NCBI GenBank assembly: GCA_964632945.1
Contig: CAZWCX010000082.1
Coordinates: 1-33,486, forward strand
DNA from: CAZWCX01 sp964632945
Lineage (GTDB): Bacteria > Planctomycetota > MHYJ01 > WSZJ01 > CAZWCX01
Length of the DNA: 33,486 bases
Direction: 5' to 3'
Below are positions 8,872 through 17,300 of the stretch, piece by piece (position 1 is the stretch's first letter; each line of letters begins with the position of its first letter). The position numbers and the translations under genes were made by a program. The notes under the pieces are model-generated. The model saw only the letters and a list, made by a program, of their open reading frames with translations. It ran no database searches and was not told where the DNA came from.

Positions 8872-8979
8872 AGCCGGGCATGCCCCCGGACCTCCGAGCC
8901 CCTCCGGTCGCCACATTCGTCGGGACCCGGGTCTCGCCGGGTCGCGCGCGCCCCGGGGCCGTCCGCTCCCGCCTTTTCC

Positions 8980-9009
8980 TTGACCCCCTTCCGCCTGCGG
9001 GGGTACGCT
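8980..9009 (+). promoter_or_regulatory. predicted promoter of purH operon
   Basis: TTGACC (8980-8985), an 18-bp spacer and TACGCT (9004-9009) lie 54 bases before the purH start. The element fits the promoter pattern shared across this window. Confidence 0.55.
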
Positions 9010-9062
9010 CGAATCTCGCTTCCCGGGCGTTTCCCCAGGCTCCCCAACGACCGGATTCCGCC

Positions 9063-10631
9063 ATGAATCGAATTCGTCGCGCCCTCGTCAGCGTCACCGA
9101 CAAGACCCGCCTGATGGAGTTCGTGCGCGGATTGGTGGCCCTGGACGTCGAAATCCTCTCCACCGGCGGGACCGCCAAGGCCTTGAGGGACGCCGGCATC
9201 CCGGTGGTGGACGTCTCCGAGTACACGGGCTCGCCCGAGATCATGGACGGGCGCGTCAAGACCCTGCACCCGAAGGTACACGGCGGCATTCTCGCGCGGC
9301 GTGACGTCCCCGCGCACGTCGAGGCGATGGAGAAGCACGGCATTCGGCCCATCGACCTCGTGGTGATCAATCTCTACCGATTCGAGGATACCGTCGCGCG
9401 ACCGGGCATTTCCCTCGAGGATGCGGTGGAGAACATCGACATCGGCGGCCCCTCGATGGTCCGGTCGGCGGCGAAGAACTTCGCGCACGTGGGGGTGGTG
9501 ACCCAGCCGGCGCAGTATGACGAGGTACTCGCCGAATTGCGCGCCGGCGGCGCGACCCTCTCGGACGCGACCCGACGCCGCCTGGCGCGGACCGCGTTCG
9601 CCACCACCGCCCGGTACGACGCCGCGATCACCGCGTATCTGGCCGGGCTCGAGCCGGAAGCGGGATTCCCGGAGACCGTCACGCTCGGGTTCGCCAAGGT
9701 GAAGGACCTTCGGTACGGCGAGAATCCGCACCAGAAGGCCGCCTTCTATCGCGCCGGAAAGGCACCGGAGCCGTGCGTGGCCTGGAGCGACGTGCTGGGC
9801 GGCAAGGAGCTCTCGTACAACAACCTCCTGGATGCCGACGCGGCATTCGAACTGGCCAAGGAATTCTCCCGGCCGACCGCGGTGATCGTGAAGCACAACA
9901 ACCCCTGCGGCGTCGGCTCCGCGGACACGCTGACGGCCGCATTCGCCAAGGCCCTGGCGGGGGACCCGGTGTCGGCCTTCGGCGGCATCCTGGCCGTCAA
10001 TCGCCCCCTCGATGCCGCCGCCGCGGCGGCGATCGCGTCCCCGGAACAGTTCTTCGAAGTGCTGATCGCGCCGGAATTCGAGCCCGGCGCGGCCGAGGCG
10101 CTCGTCGAGCGGACGAAGTGGGGGAAGAACCTGCGCATCCTGCGCGCCGGGGCACTCGGCGCCCGCGGCTCGAGGGGAGCGGACGTGCGCGGCCTGGTCG
10201 GCGGCGCGCTGCTCCAGACCCCGGACGACCTCCTGGTGCCCGGAAACGACGGCTGGCGCCTGGTCCTCGGCCTGCTCACCCCCGCGCAGGAACGGGACCT
10301 GCGTTTCGCCTGGACCGTGTGCAAGCACGTCAAATCCAACGCCATCGTCCTCGCCCGGGACGAGGCGGTGGTCGGCGTCGGAGCGGGCCAGATGAGCCGC
10401 GTCGATTCGTCCTGGATCGCGGTGCGCAAGGCCGGGGCGCGCGCCGCCGGGGCGGTCGCCGCTTCCGACGCGTTTTTCCCTTTCCCGGACGCACTCGAGG
10501 TGCTGCTGGACCACGGCGTCGTCGCCGCCGTGCAGCCGGGAGGCTCCATCCGCGACAAGGACGTCCTCGCGGTCGCGGAGAAGCGCGGCGCCGCGATGGT
10601 CCTGACGGGCATGAGGCATTTCCGGCACTGA
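9063..10631 (+). CDS. purH: bifunctional AICAR formyltransferase / IMP cyclohydrolase
   Basis: A 522-residue protein, the normal length for PurH. It carries out the last two steps of purine synthesis: formylation of AICAR using 10-formyl-THF, then ring closure to IMP. The N-terminal MGS-like cyclohydrolase domain (about 1-195) shows ALVSVTDK, STGGTAKAL, DGRVKTLHPKVHGGIL and NIDIGGPSMVRSAAKN. The C-terminal formyltransferase domain contains LRYGENPHQKAAFYR, KELSYNNLLDADAA, the signature VKHNNPCGVG near residue 278, DPVSAFGG and VGVGAGQMSRVDS. The ATG at 9063 is supported by immediate homology-like sequence (RALVSVTDK) and the promoter just upstream. Its stop abuts bshA with no gap. All expected motifs are intact. 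Confidence 0.97.
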   Translation: MNRIRRALVSVTDKTRLMEFVRGLVALDVEILSTGGTAKALRDAGIPVVDVSEYTGSPEIMDGRVKTLHPKVHGGILARRDVPAHVEAMEKHGIRPIDLVVINLYRFEDTVARPGISLEDAVENIDIGGPSMVRSAAKNFAHVGVVTQPAQYDEVLAELRAGGATLSDATRRRLARTAFATTARYDAAITAYLAGLEPEAGFPETVTLGFAKVKDLRYGENPHQKAAFYRAGKAPEPCVAWSDVLGGKELSYNNLLDADAAFELAKEFSRPTAVIVKHNNPCGVGSADTLTAAFAKALAGDPVSAFGGILAVNRPLDAAAAAAIASPEQFFEVLIAPEFEPGAAEALVERTKWGKNLRILRAGALGARGSRGADVRGLVGGALLQTPDDLLVPGNDGWRLVLGLLTPAQERDLRFAWTVCKHVKSNAIVLARDEAVVGVGAGQMSRVDSSWIAVRKAGARAAGAVAASDAFFPFPDALEVLLDHGVVAAVQPGGSIRDKDVLAVAEKRGAAMVLTGMRHFRH

Positions 10632-11786
10632 ATGGACCGCGCCGAACGCACCCTCAAGATCGCCATCTGCTGCTACCCGACCGTGGGCGGCAGCGGGGTG
10701 GTCGCGACCGAGCTCGGACTCGCCCTGCACGCCCGCGGACACGAAATCCACTTCATCGCCACCGCCCGCCCGTTTCGCATCCCCGCGGACGCGAAGGGGA
10801 TTCGCTACCACCCGGTCGTCATCCCCTCGTATGACCTGTTCCAATATCCCTCCTACGGCATGTCCTGCGCCTGTGTGATGTCGGAGGTCGCGCAGAAGTA
10901 CGGCATCGACCTGTTCCACGTGCACTACGCGTACCCGCATGCGGTGAGCGGCTACCTGGCGGTCCAGATGACCCCCGCCCCGAAGCCTGCGGTGATGGCG
11001 ACGCTGCACGGCACCGACATCATCCTGGCGCGCGAACAACCGTGCCACGAGCGGTTGGTCCGGTTCGCCCTGGAGCAGGCGAACGGGGTGACCGCCGTCA
11101 GCGCCTACCTGCGCGATCAGACGCGCGCCATCTTCGATGTGGATCGCGAGCTCGACGTGGTGCATAATTTCGTCGATGCGGAGGCCTTCCGACCCCGGAC
11201 GGACGACGACACTCGCCGCGCGCTCGCCGCGCCGGACGAGTTCGTGGTGGTGCATGTGTCCAACTTCCGTCCCATCAAGCGCCCGATCGACGTGATCGAA
11301 ACCTTCCGCCTGGTGGCGGCGCAGGCGAAGGCGCGCCTGGTGCTGGTCGGGGACGGGCCGGAACTGGGCCGCGTGCGGGATCACGTCGTGCGCTGCGGCC
11401 TCGAGAAGTCCGTGACGATCGCCGGGGAGCGGCTCCGTCCCTCGGACGTGGTCGCCGCCGCCGACGTCTTCCTCCTGACCAGCGAACAGGAGGGATTCGG
11501 CCTGGCCGCGTTGGAGGCGATGTCCTGCGGCGTCCCGGTGGTCTCGAGCCGATGCGGCGGGATCGAGGAAGTCGTACGCGAGGGCGAAGACGGCTTCCTC
11601 GCCCCGCCCGGCCAGGTGACCCGGCTCGCGTCCGCGGTGCTGGAGATCGGTCGGAATCAAGCCTTGCGCGACCGCCTCGGGGCGAACGCGCGTCGCCGGG
11701 CCCTGGAGACCTTCGGGCGCGACCGCGCCGTGGCCGCCTACGAGCAGGCCTATTACCGGATGCTGGACCGTTCACGCCCGCGTTGA
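10632..11786 (+). CDS. bshA: N-acetyl-alpha-D-glucosaminyl L-malate synthase (bacillithiol)
   Basis: A 384-residue GT4 family glycosyltransferase (GT-B fold). BshA transfers GlcNAc from UDP-GlcNAc to L-malate, the first step of bacillithiol synthesis. Features typical of BshA rather than generic GT4 enzymes are the N-terminus IAICCYPTVGGSGVVATELG, the segment FHVHYAYPHAVSGYLA, LHGTDIILAREQP, VHNFVDAEAF, HVSNFRPIKRP and the donor site EQEGFGLAALEAMSCGVPVV. The ATG follows the purH TGA directly, which points to co-transcription and probably translational coupling. BshB and BshC, needed to finish the thiol, are not in the window. A different GT4 specificity cannot be excluded without a search, but the BshA signature is strong. 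Confidence 0.88.
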   Translation: MDRAERTLKIAICCYPTVGGSGVVATELGLALHARGHEIHFIATARPFRIPADAKGIRYHPVVIPSYDLFQYPSYGMSCACVMSEVAQKYGIDLFHVHYAYPHAVSGYLAVQMTPAPKPAVMATLHGTDIILAREQPCHERLVRFALEQANGVTAVSAYLRDQTRAIFDVDRELDVVHNFVDAEAFRPRTDDDTRRALAAPDEFVVVHVSNFRPIKRPIDVIETFRLVAAQAKARLVLVGDGPELGRVRDHVVRCGLEKSVTIAGERLRPSDVVAAADVFLLTSEQEGFGLAALEAMSCGVPVVSSRCGGIEEVVREGEDGFLAPPGQVTRLASAVLEIGRNQALRDRLGANARRRALETFGRDRAVAAYEQAYYRMLDRSRPR

Positions 11787-11801
11787 GGAGACCGGAAACC
11801 G

Positions 11802-13151
11802 ATGGCCAAGATCTTCCCTTTCCGCGGCCTTTTCTTCGACCCTGCCCGGGTGGGCTCGCTCGATTCCGTCGTGGCGCAGCCCTACGACAAGATCGACGAT
11901 GCCCTGCGCGAGACCTATCTCGCCCGGCACCCGCAACACATCGTTCGCATTTCGAAGGGGAAGGACGAGCCCGGCGATGGCGAGGGAACCGACAAGTACG
12001 CGCGCGCCGGCCGTTTGATCGACCAGTGGATCGCCGAGCGAGTGATCCTCCGCGACCCGGTGCCCGCGATCTACGTGTCGGCGCAGGAATTCAAGGGTCC
12101 GGACGGCCGAACCCGCGTGCGTCGGGGCTTCGCGGCGCTCGGACAGGTGGAGGACTTCGGCAAGGGCGGCGTCCACGCCCACGAAAAGACCCTCCTGGCT
12201 CCGAAGCAGGACCGCTACCGCCTGATGACCGCCACGCGCGGACTGACCGAGGGTCACATCTTCATGCTGTACCACGACCCGGCAGGGCGCGTGAACCGGT
12301 TGCTGGACGAGGCCGCCGCGGGCGCGCCCACGCACGAAGCGCGCGACGACTACGGTGAGACCCACCGGTTGTGGCGCATCACCGACCCCGAACGGATCCG
12401 CGCGATCCAGCGCGAGATGGAGCGGTTCGACCTCTTCATCGCCGATGGTCACCACCGCTACGAGGTCGCCCTCCAGTACCGGGACGAGATGCGCCGACTG
12501 GGACGCAAGTGCGAGGGGACCGAAAGCTTCGAAAACCGCATGATGTCCTACTTCAACATGGCCGACGAGGGCTTGGTGATTTTCCCGACCCACCGGGTGG
12601 TGCATGCGCTGACGAACTGGGAGCCGAAGACGTTCCTCGCCGGCCTGGGGGAGCACTTCGACGTCCGCGAGTATCCGTACAAGGACAACGGGGACGAAGA
12701 ACGGATGCGCGAAGAATGGCTCGAGGATCTGCGCATCGAGGGACAGACGCGAAAGGCGTTCGGAATCGCGCTCGCCGGCTCCCGTTCCTACCGCCTGCTC
12801 CTCCTCAAGGATCCTGCGGTGATGGACCGCGTCGTCTCGGGCGGGCAGTCCACGGAGTGGAAACGGCTGGACGTCACCATCGGGACCGAGCTGATCCTGA
12901 ACGTGCGGCTCGGCATCACCGCCGAGAAGCTTGCCAAGGAAACCCACGTTCACTACATCCGCCACGCTGCCGATGCACTCGCCATGGTCCGGTCGGGGCA
13001 GGCTCAGTTGGCCCTGCTGCTCAACCCGACCCGGCTCGAAGAGGTCCGGGTGATCGCCGCCAAGGGGGAGCGAATGCCCCAGAAGTCGACGGACTTCTAT
13101 CCCAAGCTGCTGTCGGGGTTCGTGATGAACCGCGTGAATTTCGTGTCGTAA
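11802..13151 (+). CDS. DUF1015 family protein
   Basis: A 449-residue protein of the DUF1015 family. Family marks are the N-terminal FPFRGL and VAQPYDKI, the middle GVHAHEKTL and RYRLMTATRG, and the most conserved stretch FIADGHHRYEVAL near residues 212-224. The biochemical role of the family is, to my knowledge, not established. The genes often sit next to serine-pathway genes (serA, serC-type aminotransferases), and here a class V aminotransferase follows by 13 bases. The DGHHR motif also occurs in ParB-fold free-serine kinases (SerK, SbnI), so a role in serine/phosphoserine metabolism is a reasonable hypothesis but only that. It is a cytosolic protein with no signal or membrane segment. GGAG overlaps the bshA stop and lies about 12 bases before the ATG. 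Confidence 0.88.
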   Translation: MAKIFPFRGLFFDPARVGSLDSVVAQPYDKIDDALRETYLARHPQHIVRISKGKDEPGDGEGTDKYARAGRLIDQWIAERVILRDPVPAIYVSAQEFKGPDGRTRVRRGFAALGQVEDFGKGGVHAHEKTLLAPKQDRYRLMTATRGLTEGHIFMLYHDPAGRVNRLLDEAAAGAPTHEARDDYGETHRLWRITDPERIRAIQREMERFDLFIADGHHRYEVALQYRDEMRRLGRKCEGTESFENRMMSYFNMADEGLVIFPTHRVVHALTNWEPKTFLAGLGEHFDVREYPYKDNGDEERMREEWLEDLRIEGQTRKAFGIALAGSRSYRLLLLKDPAVMDRVVSGGQSTEWKRLDVTIGTELILNVRLGITAEKLAKETHVHYIRHAADALAMVRSGQAQLALLLNPTRLEEVRVIAAKGERMPQKSTDFYPKLLSGFVMNRVNFVS

Positions 13152-13164
13152 GCAGGAGTCGGTC

Positions 13165-14235
13165 ATGCGCCGCAAGCTCTTCATCCCCGGTCCGGTCGAA
13201 GTCCATCCCGAGCTGCTCCAGGCGATGGCGACGCCGATGATCGGACATCGCGATCCCGAGTACTCCGAACTGCACAAGCGGGTGAAGACCAAGCTGCAGA
13301 AGATGCTCTTCACGAAGCGCCCGGTCTTCCTGTCCACGTCCTCGGCGTGGGGAGTGATGGAGGGGGCGGTGCGCAACCTGGTGGCCAGGCGCGCGCTGAA
13401 TCTCATGTGCGGCGCGTTCAGCGACCATTGGCACGAAGTGACGAAGTCCTGCGGCAAGGAGGCGGACCCCCTCCAGGTCGAGTGGGGAAAGGCGATCAAG
13501 CCGGAGATGGTGAAGACCGCGCTCGCCACGGGGAAGTACGACGTCGTCACGCTCGTCTACAACGAGACCAGCACCGGGGTGATGAACCCGGTCGAGGAAA
13601 TCGCCGCCGTGATCCGGGAATTCCCGGACGTCCTGTTCGTCGTGGACGCGGTCAGCGCGATGGCGGGGGTGAAAATCGAGTTCGATCGGCTCGGGCTCGA
13701 CGTGCTCCTGGCCGGCGTACAAAAGGCCTTCGGTCTGCCTCCCGGACTGGCGGTCTTCGCCACCTCGGAGCGCGCGATGGAACGGGCCCGGAAGGTGCCG
13801 GGTCGCGGATTCTACTTCGACTTCCTCGAGTTCGAGAAGTTCGACCAGAAGGATCAGACCCCATCGACGCCGTCGATTTCGCACATCTACGCCCTGGACC
13901 GGGCCCTCGACCGGATCGAGGCGGAGGGATTCGACCAGCGCTGCGCGCGCCACCAGACCATGGCGAACGCGTGTCGGAAGTGGGTGGCGGAGCGGGGATT
14001 CGCCATGTTTCCGGAGAAGGGATACGAGTCGGTCACCCTGTCCACGGTGGCCAACACGCGCAAGATCGACGTGGGGCGGCTCAACCAGGGGCTTTCCGAG
14101 CGCGGCTACGTCATCTCCGACGGGTACGGCAAGCTCAAGGGAAAGACCTTCCGGATCGCCCACATGGCCGACACCACGCTCGACGAATTGAATGTCGTGC
14201 TCGGGCTGATCGACGAGGTGGTGGGGAAGGGATAG
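13165..14235 (+). CDS. class V PLP-dependent aminotransferase (serine/phosphoserine or alanine-glyoxylate type)
   Basis: A 356-residue fold-type I PLP enzyme. The opening FIPGPVEVHPELLQAM and GHRDPEYSELH is typical of the SerC-like/alanine-glyoxylate/serine-pyruvate group. PLP contacts are the segment STSSAWGVMEGAVRN (phosphate), D161 in FVVDAVSAMAG (pyridine nitrogen) and the Schiff-base lysine K187 in LAGVQKAFGLPPG. C-terminal KTFRIAHMADTTLDELN matches the substrate-binding small domain. In several phyla this clade serves as the phosphoserine aminotransferase. Its position behind DUF1015 supports a role in serine synthesis, but alanine-glyoxylate activity is possible. AGGAG lies about 7 bases before the ATG. 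The TAG stop coincides with the start of palindromic element A. Confidence 0.88.
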   Translation: MRRKLFIPGPVEVHPELLQAMATPMIGHRDPEYSELHKRVKTKLQKMLFTKRPVFLSTSSAWGVMEGAVRNLVARRALNLMCGAFSDHWHEVTKSCGKEADPLQVEWGKAIKPEMVKTALATGKYDVVTLVYNETSTGVMNPVEEIAAVIREFPDVLFVVDAVSAMAGVKIEFDRLGLDVLLAGVQKAFGLPPGLAVFATSERAMERARKVPGRGFYFDFLEFEKFDQKDQTPSTPSISHIYALDRALDRIEAEGFDQRCARHQTMANACRKWVAERGFAMFPEKGYESVTLSTVANTRKIDVGRLNQGLSERGYVISDGYGKLKGKTFRIAHMADTTLDELNVVLGLIDEVVGKG

Positions 14236-14303
14236 CCCGGATGACTCAGGAACGGCTTCGCGCTCCGCAAACCATCCGGCTCCGGCCGGAGCGAAGGTTT
14301 GCG
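14233..14303. repeat. palindromic element A between convergent genes
   Basis: It begins with the TAG stop of the aminotransferase. CCGGATG (14237-14243) pairs with CATCCGG (14273-14279). A second, overlapping and therefore competing hairpin pairs CGCAAACC (14266-14273) with GGTTTGCG (14296-14303), and encloses the perfect palindrome CTCCGGCCGGAG (14280-14291). The same layout and much of the sequence recur at 27158, and a related copy is at 33436. Its place between convergent genes suggests a two-way terminator or a REP-like element. No T-run is present. Confidence 0.7.
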
Positions 14304-14390
14304 CCCCGGTTGCGGCGTCGGCGGTCGCGGGCCTCATGGGGGGGAACGGCCGCCGGCGCGTCCGCTTCGATTCGCCCGGGATGGCGGGAC

Positions 14391-17300
14391 TCACCGGTCC
14401 AGCCGTCGCAGCCACCCCTCGAATCGCGGCTCTCCGCGCAGCGGGGCGAGGTCCGGATCCTGCCGGGAAAGACGGGCGTCGCGCCAGCCCCAGTCCCGGG
14501 CGCACTCGAGCTCCAGCAAAGCCCGATCCCGCTGCGCCGGGTCCAGAGGAAAGGCGCGCAGGAGCGCGCACGCATGGTTGTAGTGCGCGGCGGCGGTTTC
14601 CGCCGACCGCTCGGGATGGAGCCGGCGGCGCGCCCGGTCGTCCGCCTTCACCCCGGCCTGGAAGCGCGCGAAGGCGGCGAAGGCGCGGGCGAACCCGGCC
14701 AGGGCGAGGTCGCTCCGCCCGGCCGTCAGCCAGGACGAGCTCTCGCGCCAGGCGGCCGTCCACGGCTCGCGGACGCCCGGCACGCCGCTCCGGATCTCCT
14801 CCGTCTTCGCCTCGACGAGGTCCCGGCGCGACGGTACTCGCTTGCCCGTCTCCCGGAGCATCCGGATCGCGTCTTCGTCCCGGCCGAGCAGGCGCAGCAC
14901 GGTGGCGAGATTCTCCAGGGCGGACGAATCCCCGCGTTCCGCGGCGCAACGGAGGTCCGCCTCCGCCGCCGACCAGAGTTCGTCCGGCCTGCCTCCGAGC
15001 GCCCATTCCACGTCGGCCAGGCCCAGCCGGCAGGATCCGCGCACGTTCCACCAGGCGGCCGTCTCCGGATCCCGCTCGATCGCCGCGGTCGCGTCCGCGA
15101 CGCCGAGCGACCAGACGGGGCGCGGATCCAGCCCCAGGTTCCATTCCGCATCGCCGGTCATCAGGTGGAGCGCGGCGCGCTCCCCCCGCGCGCGCGGAAG
15201 CGCCGGCTGCAAGGCCATCGCCGACTCCCGGTCGGCGAGCGCGCGGCGCAGATGCGGCAGACCGTCCCGTCCCTGCTGCCGGTCGGTCCGGGCCAGATCC
15301 TCATGGATCGATGCGCGGGACGTCAGGACGGGGGCGTGGCGCGGATACTCCGCGATCACCGCGTTCAGGTCGACCAGGGCGTTCCGGTACATCTCCCCGG
15401 GGTTGCCGCCCCGGGTCTCCTCGGCCCGGCCCAGCGCCTGCCAGGCCGCCGCCCGGCTGGTGCGGGCGAGCGGGTGGACCGATCCGCGGGTCAGGCTCTC
15501 CCCGAGATCGCCGATCGCTTCCCGATAGGCGTCGCGCGCGTCTTCCCCGAGCAACTCCCGGACTTGCGCCGCCCGCATGCGGCTCATCCCCCGACTGATC
15601 CACGCCGCCGTGAACGCCGGATTCTGCCGGATGACCTCGGAGGCGTCCGCCTCGGCCCGCCGCAGGGCCTCCTGCGCGGGCCGCCCGCGGCGCATTTCGT
15701 GTTCGGCCAGGGCTCGATATGCCTCCGCCCGATTGTGTTGCGCCACCCGGTACCCCGGATTCAACCGCATCGCTTCGGTATGGTCGTCGATGGCGTTCTG
15801 CCGGAGTTCACGCGCATCGCGGCCGGACTCTTCTTCGTACTGGGCCAGGGATCCCCAGGTGTTGCCCCGGTTGCTGAAGGCGGCGGCCGAGTGCGGATTC
15901 ACCCGAATCGCCTCCGCGAAGTCGGTGATCGCGCGGCGATAGGGAGCCCGGGCGTCGTTTCCCCGGGAGCCCGTCCAATCGCCCAGCTCGCTCCAGGCGC
16001 CCGCCCGGTTCAACCAGGCGTTGAAGTGATTCGGCTCGCGGTCGAGCGCCACCGTGAGGTCCTCGATCGCGCGTTGCAAGGAGGGGGTGGGATCCTCGCC
16101 GCGGGCGGCCTGCGCCGACCCCAGTCCCTTCCAGGCCAGCCCCCGGTTTCCCCGCAACAACGTGTCCTCCGGAATCGAGGCGAGCCCGGCGGAGAGGTCG
16201 TCGAGGGCCCTCCGGAACCCGTCGCGCGCATCCTCGCCCGCGTGGGCCTGGCGGGAGGCGAGGGAAAGCCAAGCCATCCCGCGCGTGTTCCGCGCGGAGG
16301 CGTCGTTCGGATTGGCCTCCAAGAGACGGGATGCCATCGCGATCGCGCTGCGGTAGGAAGGACCGGGGTCCTCGCCGCGGTCCCCGAGCGCCTCCGCGAG
16401 CCTCCGGTACGTCACCGCGGCATTGAGGATCGCGGCGGCGTACCCGGGGAGAGTCCGGACCGCCTCCGCATAGTCCGCGATCGCGGCGCGCAGCGACGGC
16501 ACCGGATCGAGGCCGCACTCCGACTCGGACTTCGACCGATGGGTCCAGGACGCGGCGCGGGCGTTGTGCACCACCGCGGGAACGGCGCACTCGCGCCGGA
16601 GCATGAGGGTGAAGTCCTCGATCGAGGCGGCGAACTGCTCGATCGCCCCGTCCCGTCCCCGCGCCTGCAGGGCCAGGCCGATCGCCTGGCGGGACATCCC
16701 GCGCGTATAGAGCGCGTCGAGGTGCATCGGCCATTCGGCCACGACGCGGTCGAGGACCTCGGCGGCGGCTTCGAAGCGGAGCAGGAGATAGAGCGCCATG
16801 CCGCGCGCGAACGCGGCGTCCAGCCGGTCGATTCCCTCGAGACACGCCAGCGCCCGCGTCGGTCCGTCGCCCGCGCCGCCGTGCAACGCCGCCAACCCGC
16901 GACCGATCGCGAGTTCCTCCGGCCGGATCGTCTCGTCCGCCCCCGCACGCCGGTCGGCCTCCGCCAGGTCGTGCAGGCCGGACTCGCGCAGGTGCCGTTC
17001 CGCCGGCGTCTCGGGGCGCGGCGGATCGAACTTCATTCCGGTCGGTCCCATGCCGACGCTGGGCAGCGAGCGGAGCAGCGCGTACCGCTCGATCCGCGAC
17101 ATCCCGCGCAGGATCCATACCAGGGAAGAATCGGGCGAGAGGGCGACGGCTTGATCGAAGTCCCGGTCCGCCTCTTCCTGGCTCCCGAGCATCTGTCGGA
17201 CGCGGCCGCGCCAGGAGTAAGCCGGGCCGAAGGAGGGCGCCAGGTCCATCAGGCGGGCCAGGACGCCGAGCGGTTGCGCGGCCAGCGCGGCGCGCGCCTC

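Noticed and set aside
5137..8916. 1259-residue minus-strand frame opposite the pseudopilins
   Set aside because: Composition is typical of a reverse-strand shadow, and the plus strand has clear prepilin signals and operon spacing.
8532..11660. 1042-residue minus-strand frame opposite purH and bshA
   Set aside because: The plus strand encodes two well-recognised enzymes; this frame is a GC-driven shadow.
14236..14390. possible tRNA or structured RNA gene in the convergent gap
   Set aside because: The dyads fit a palindromic repeat; no cloverleaf or conserved tRNA boxes are visible.
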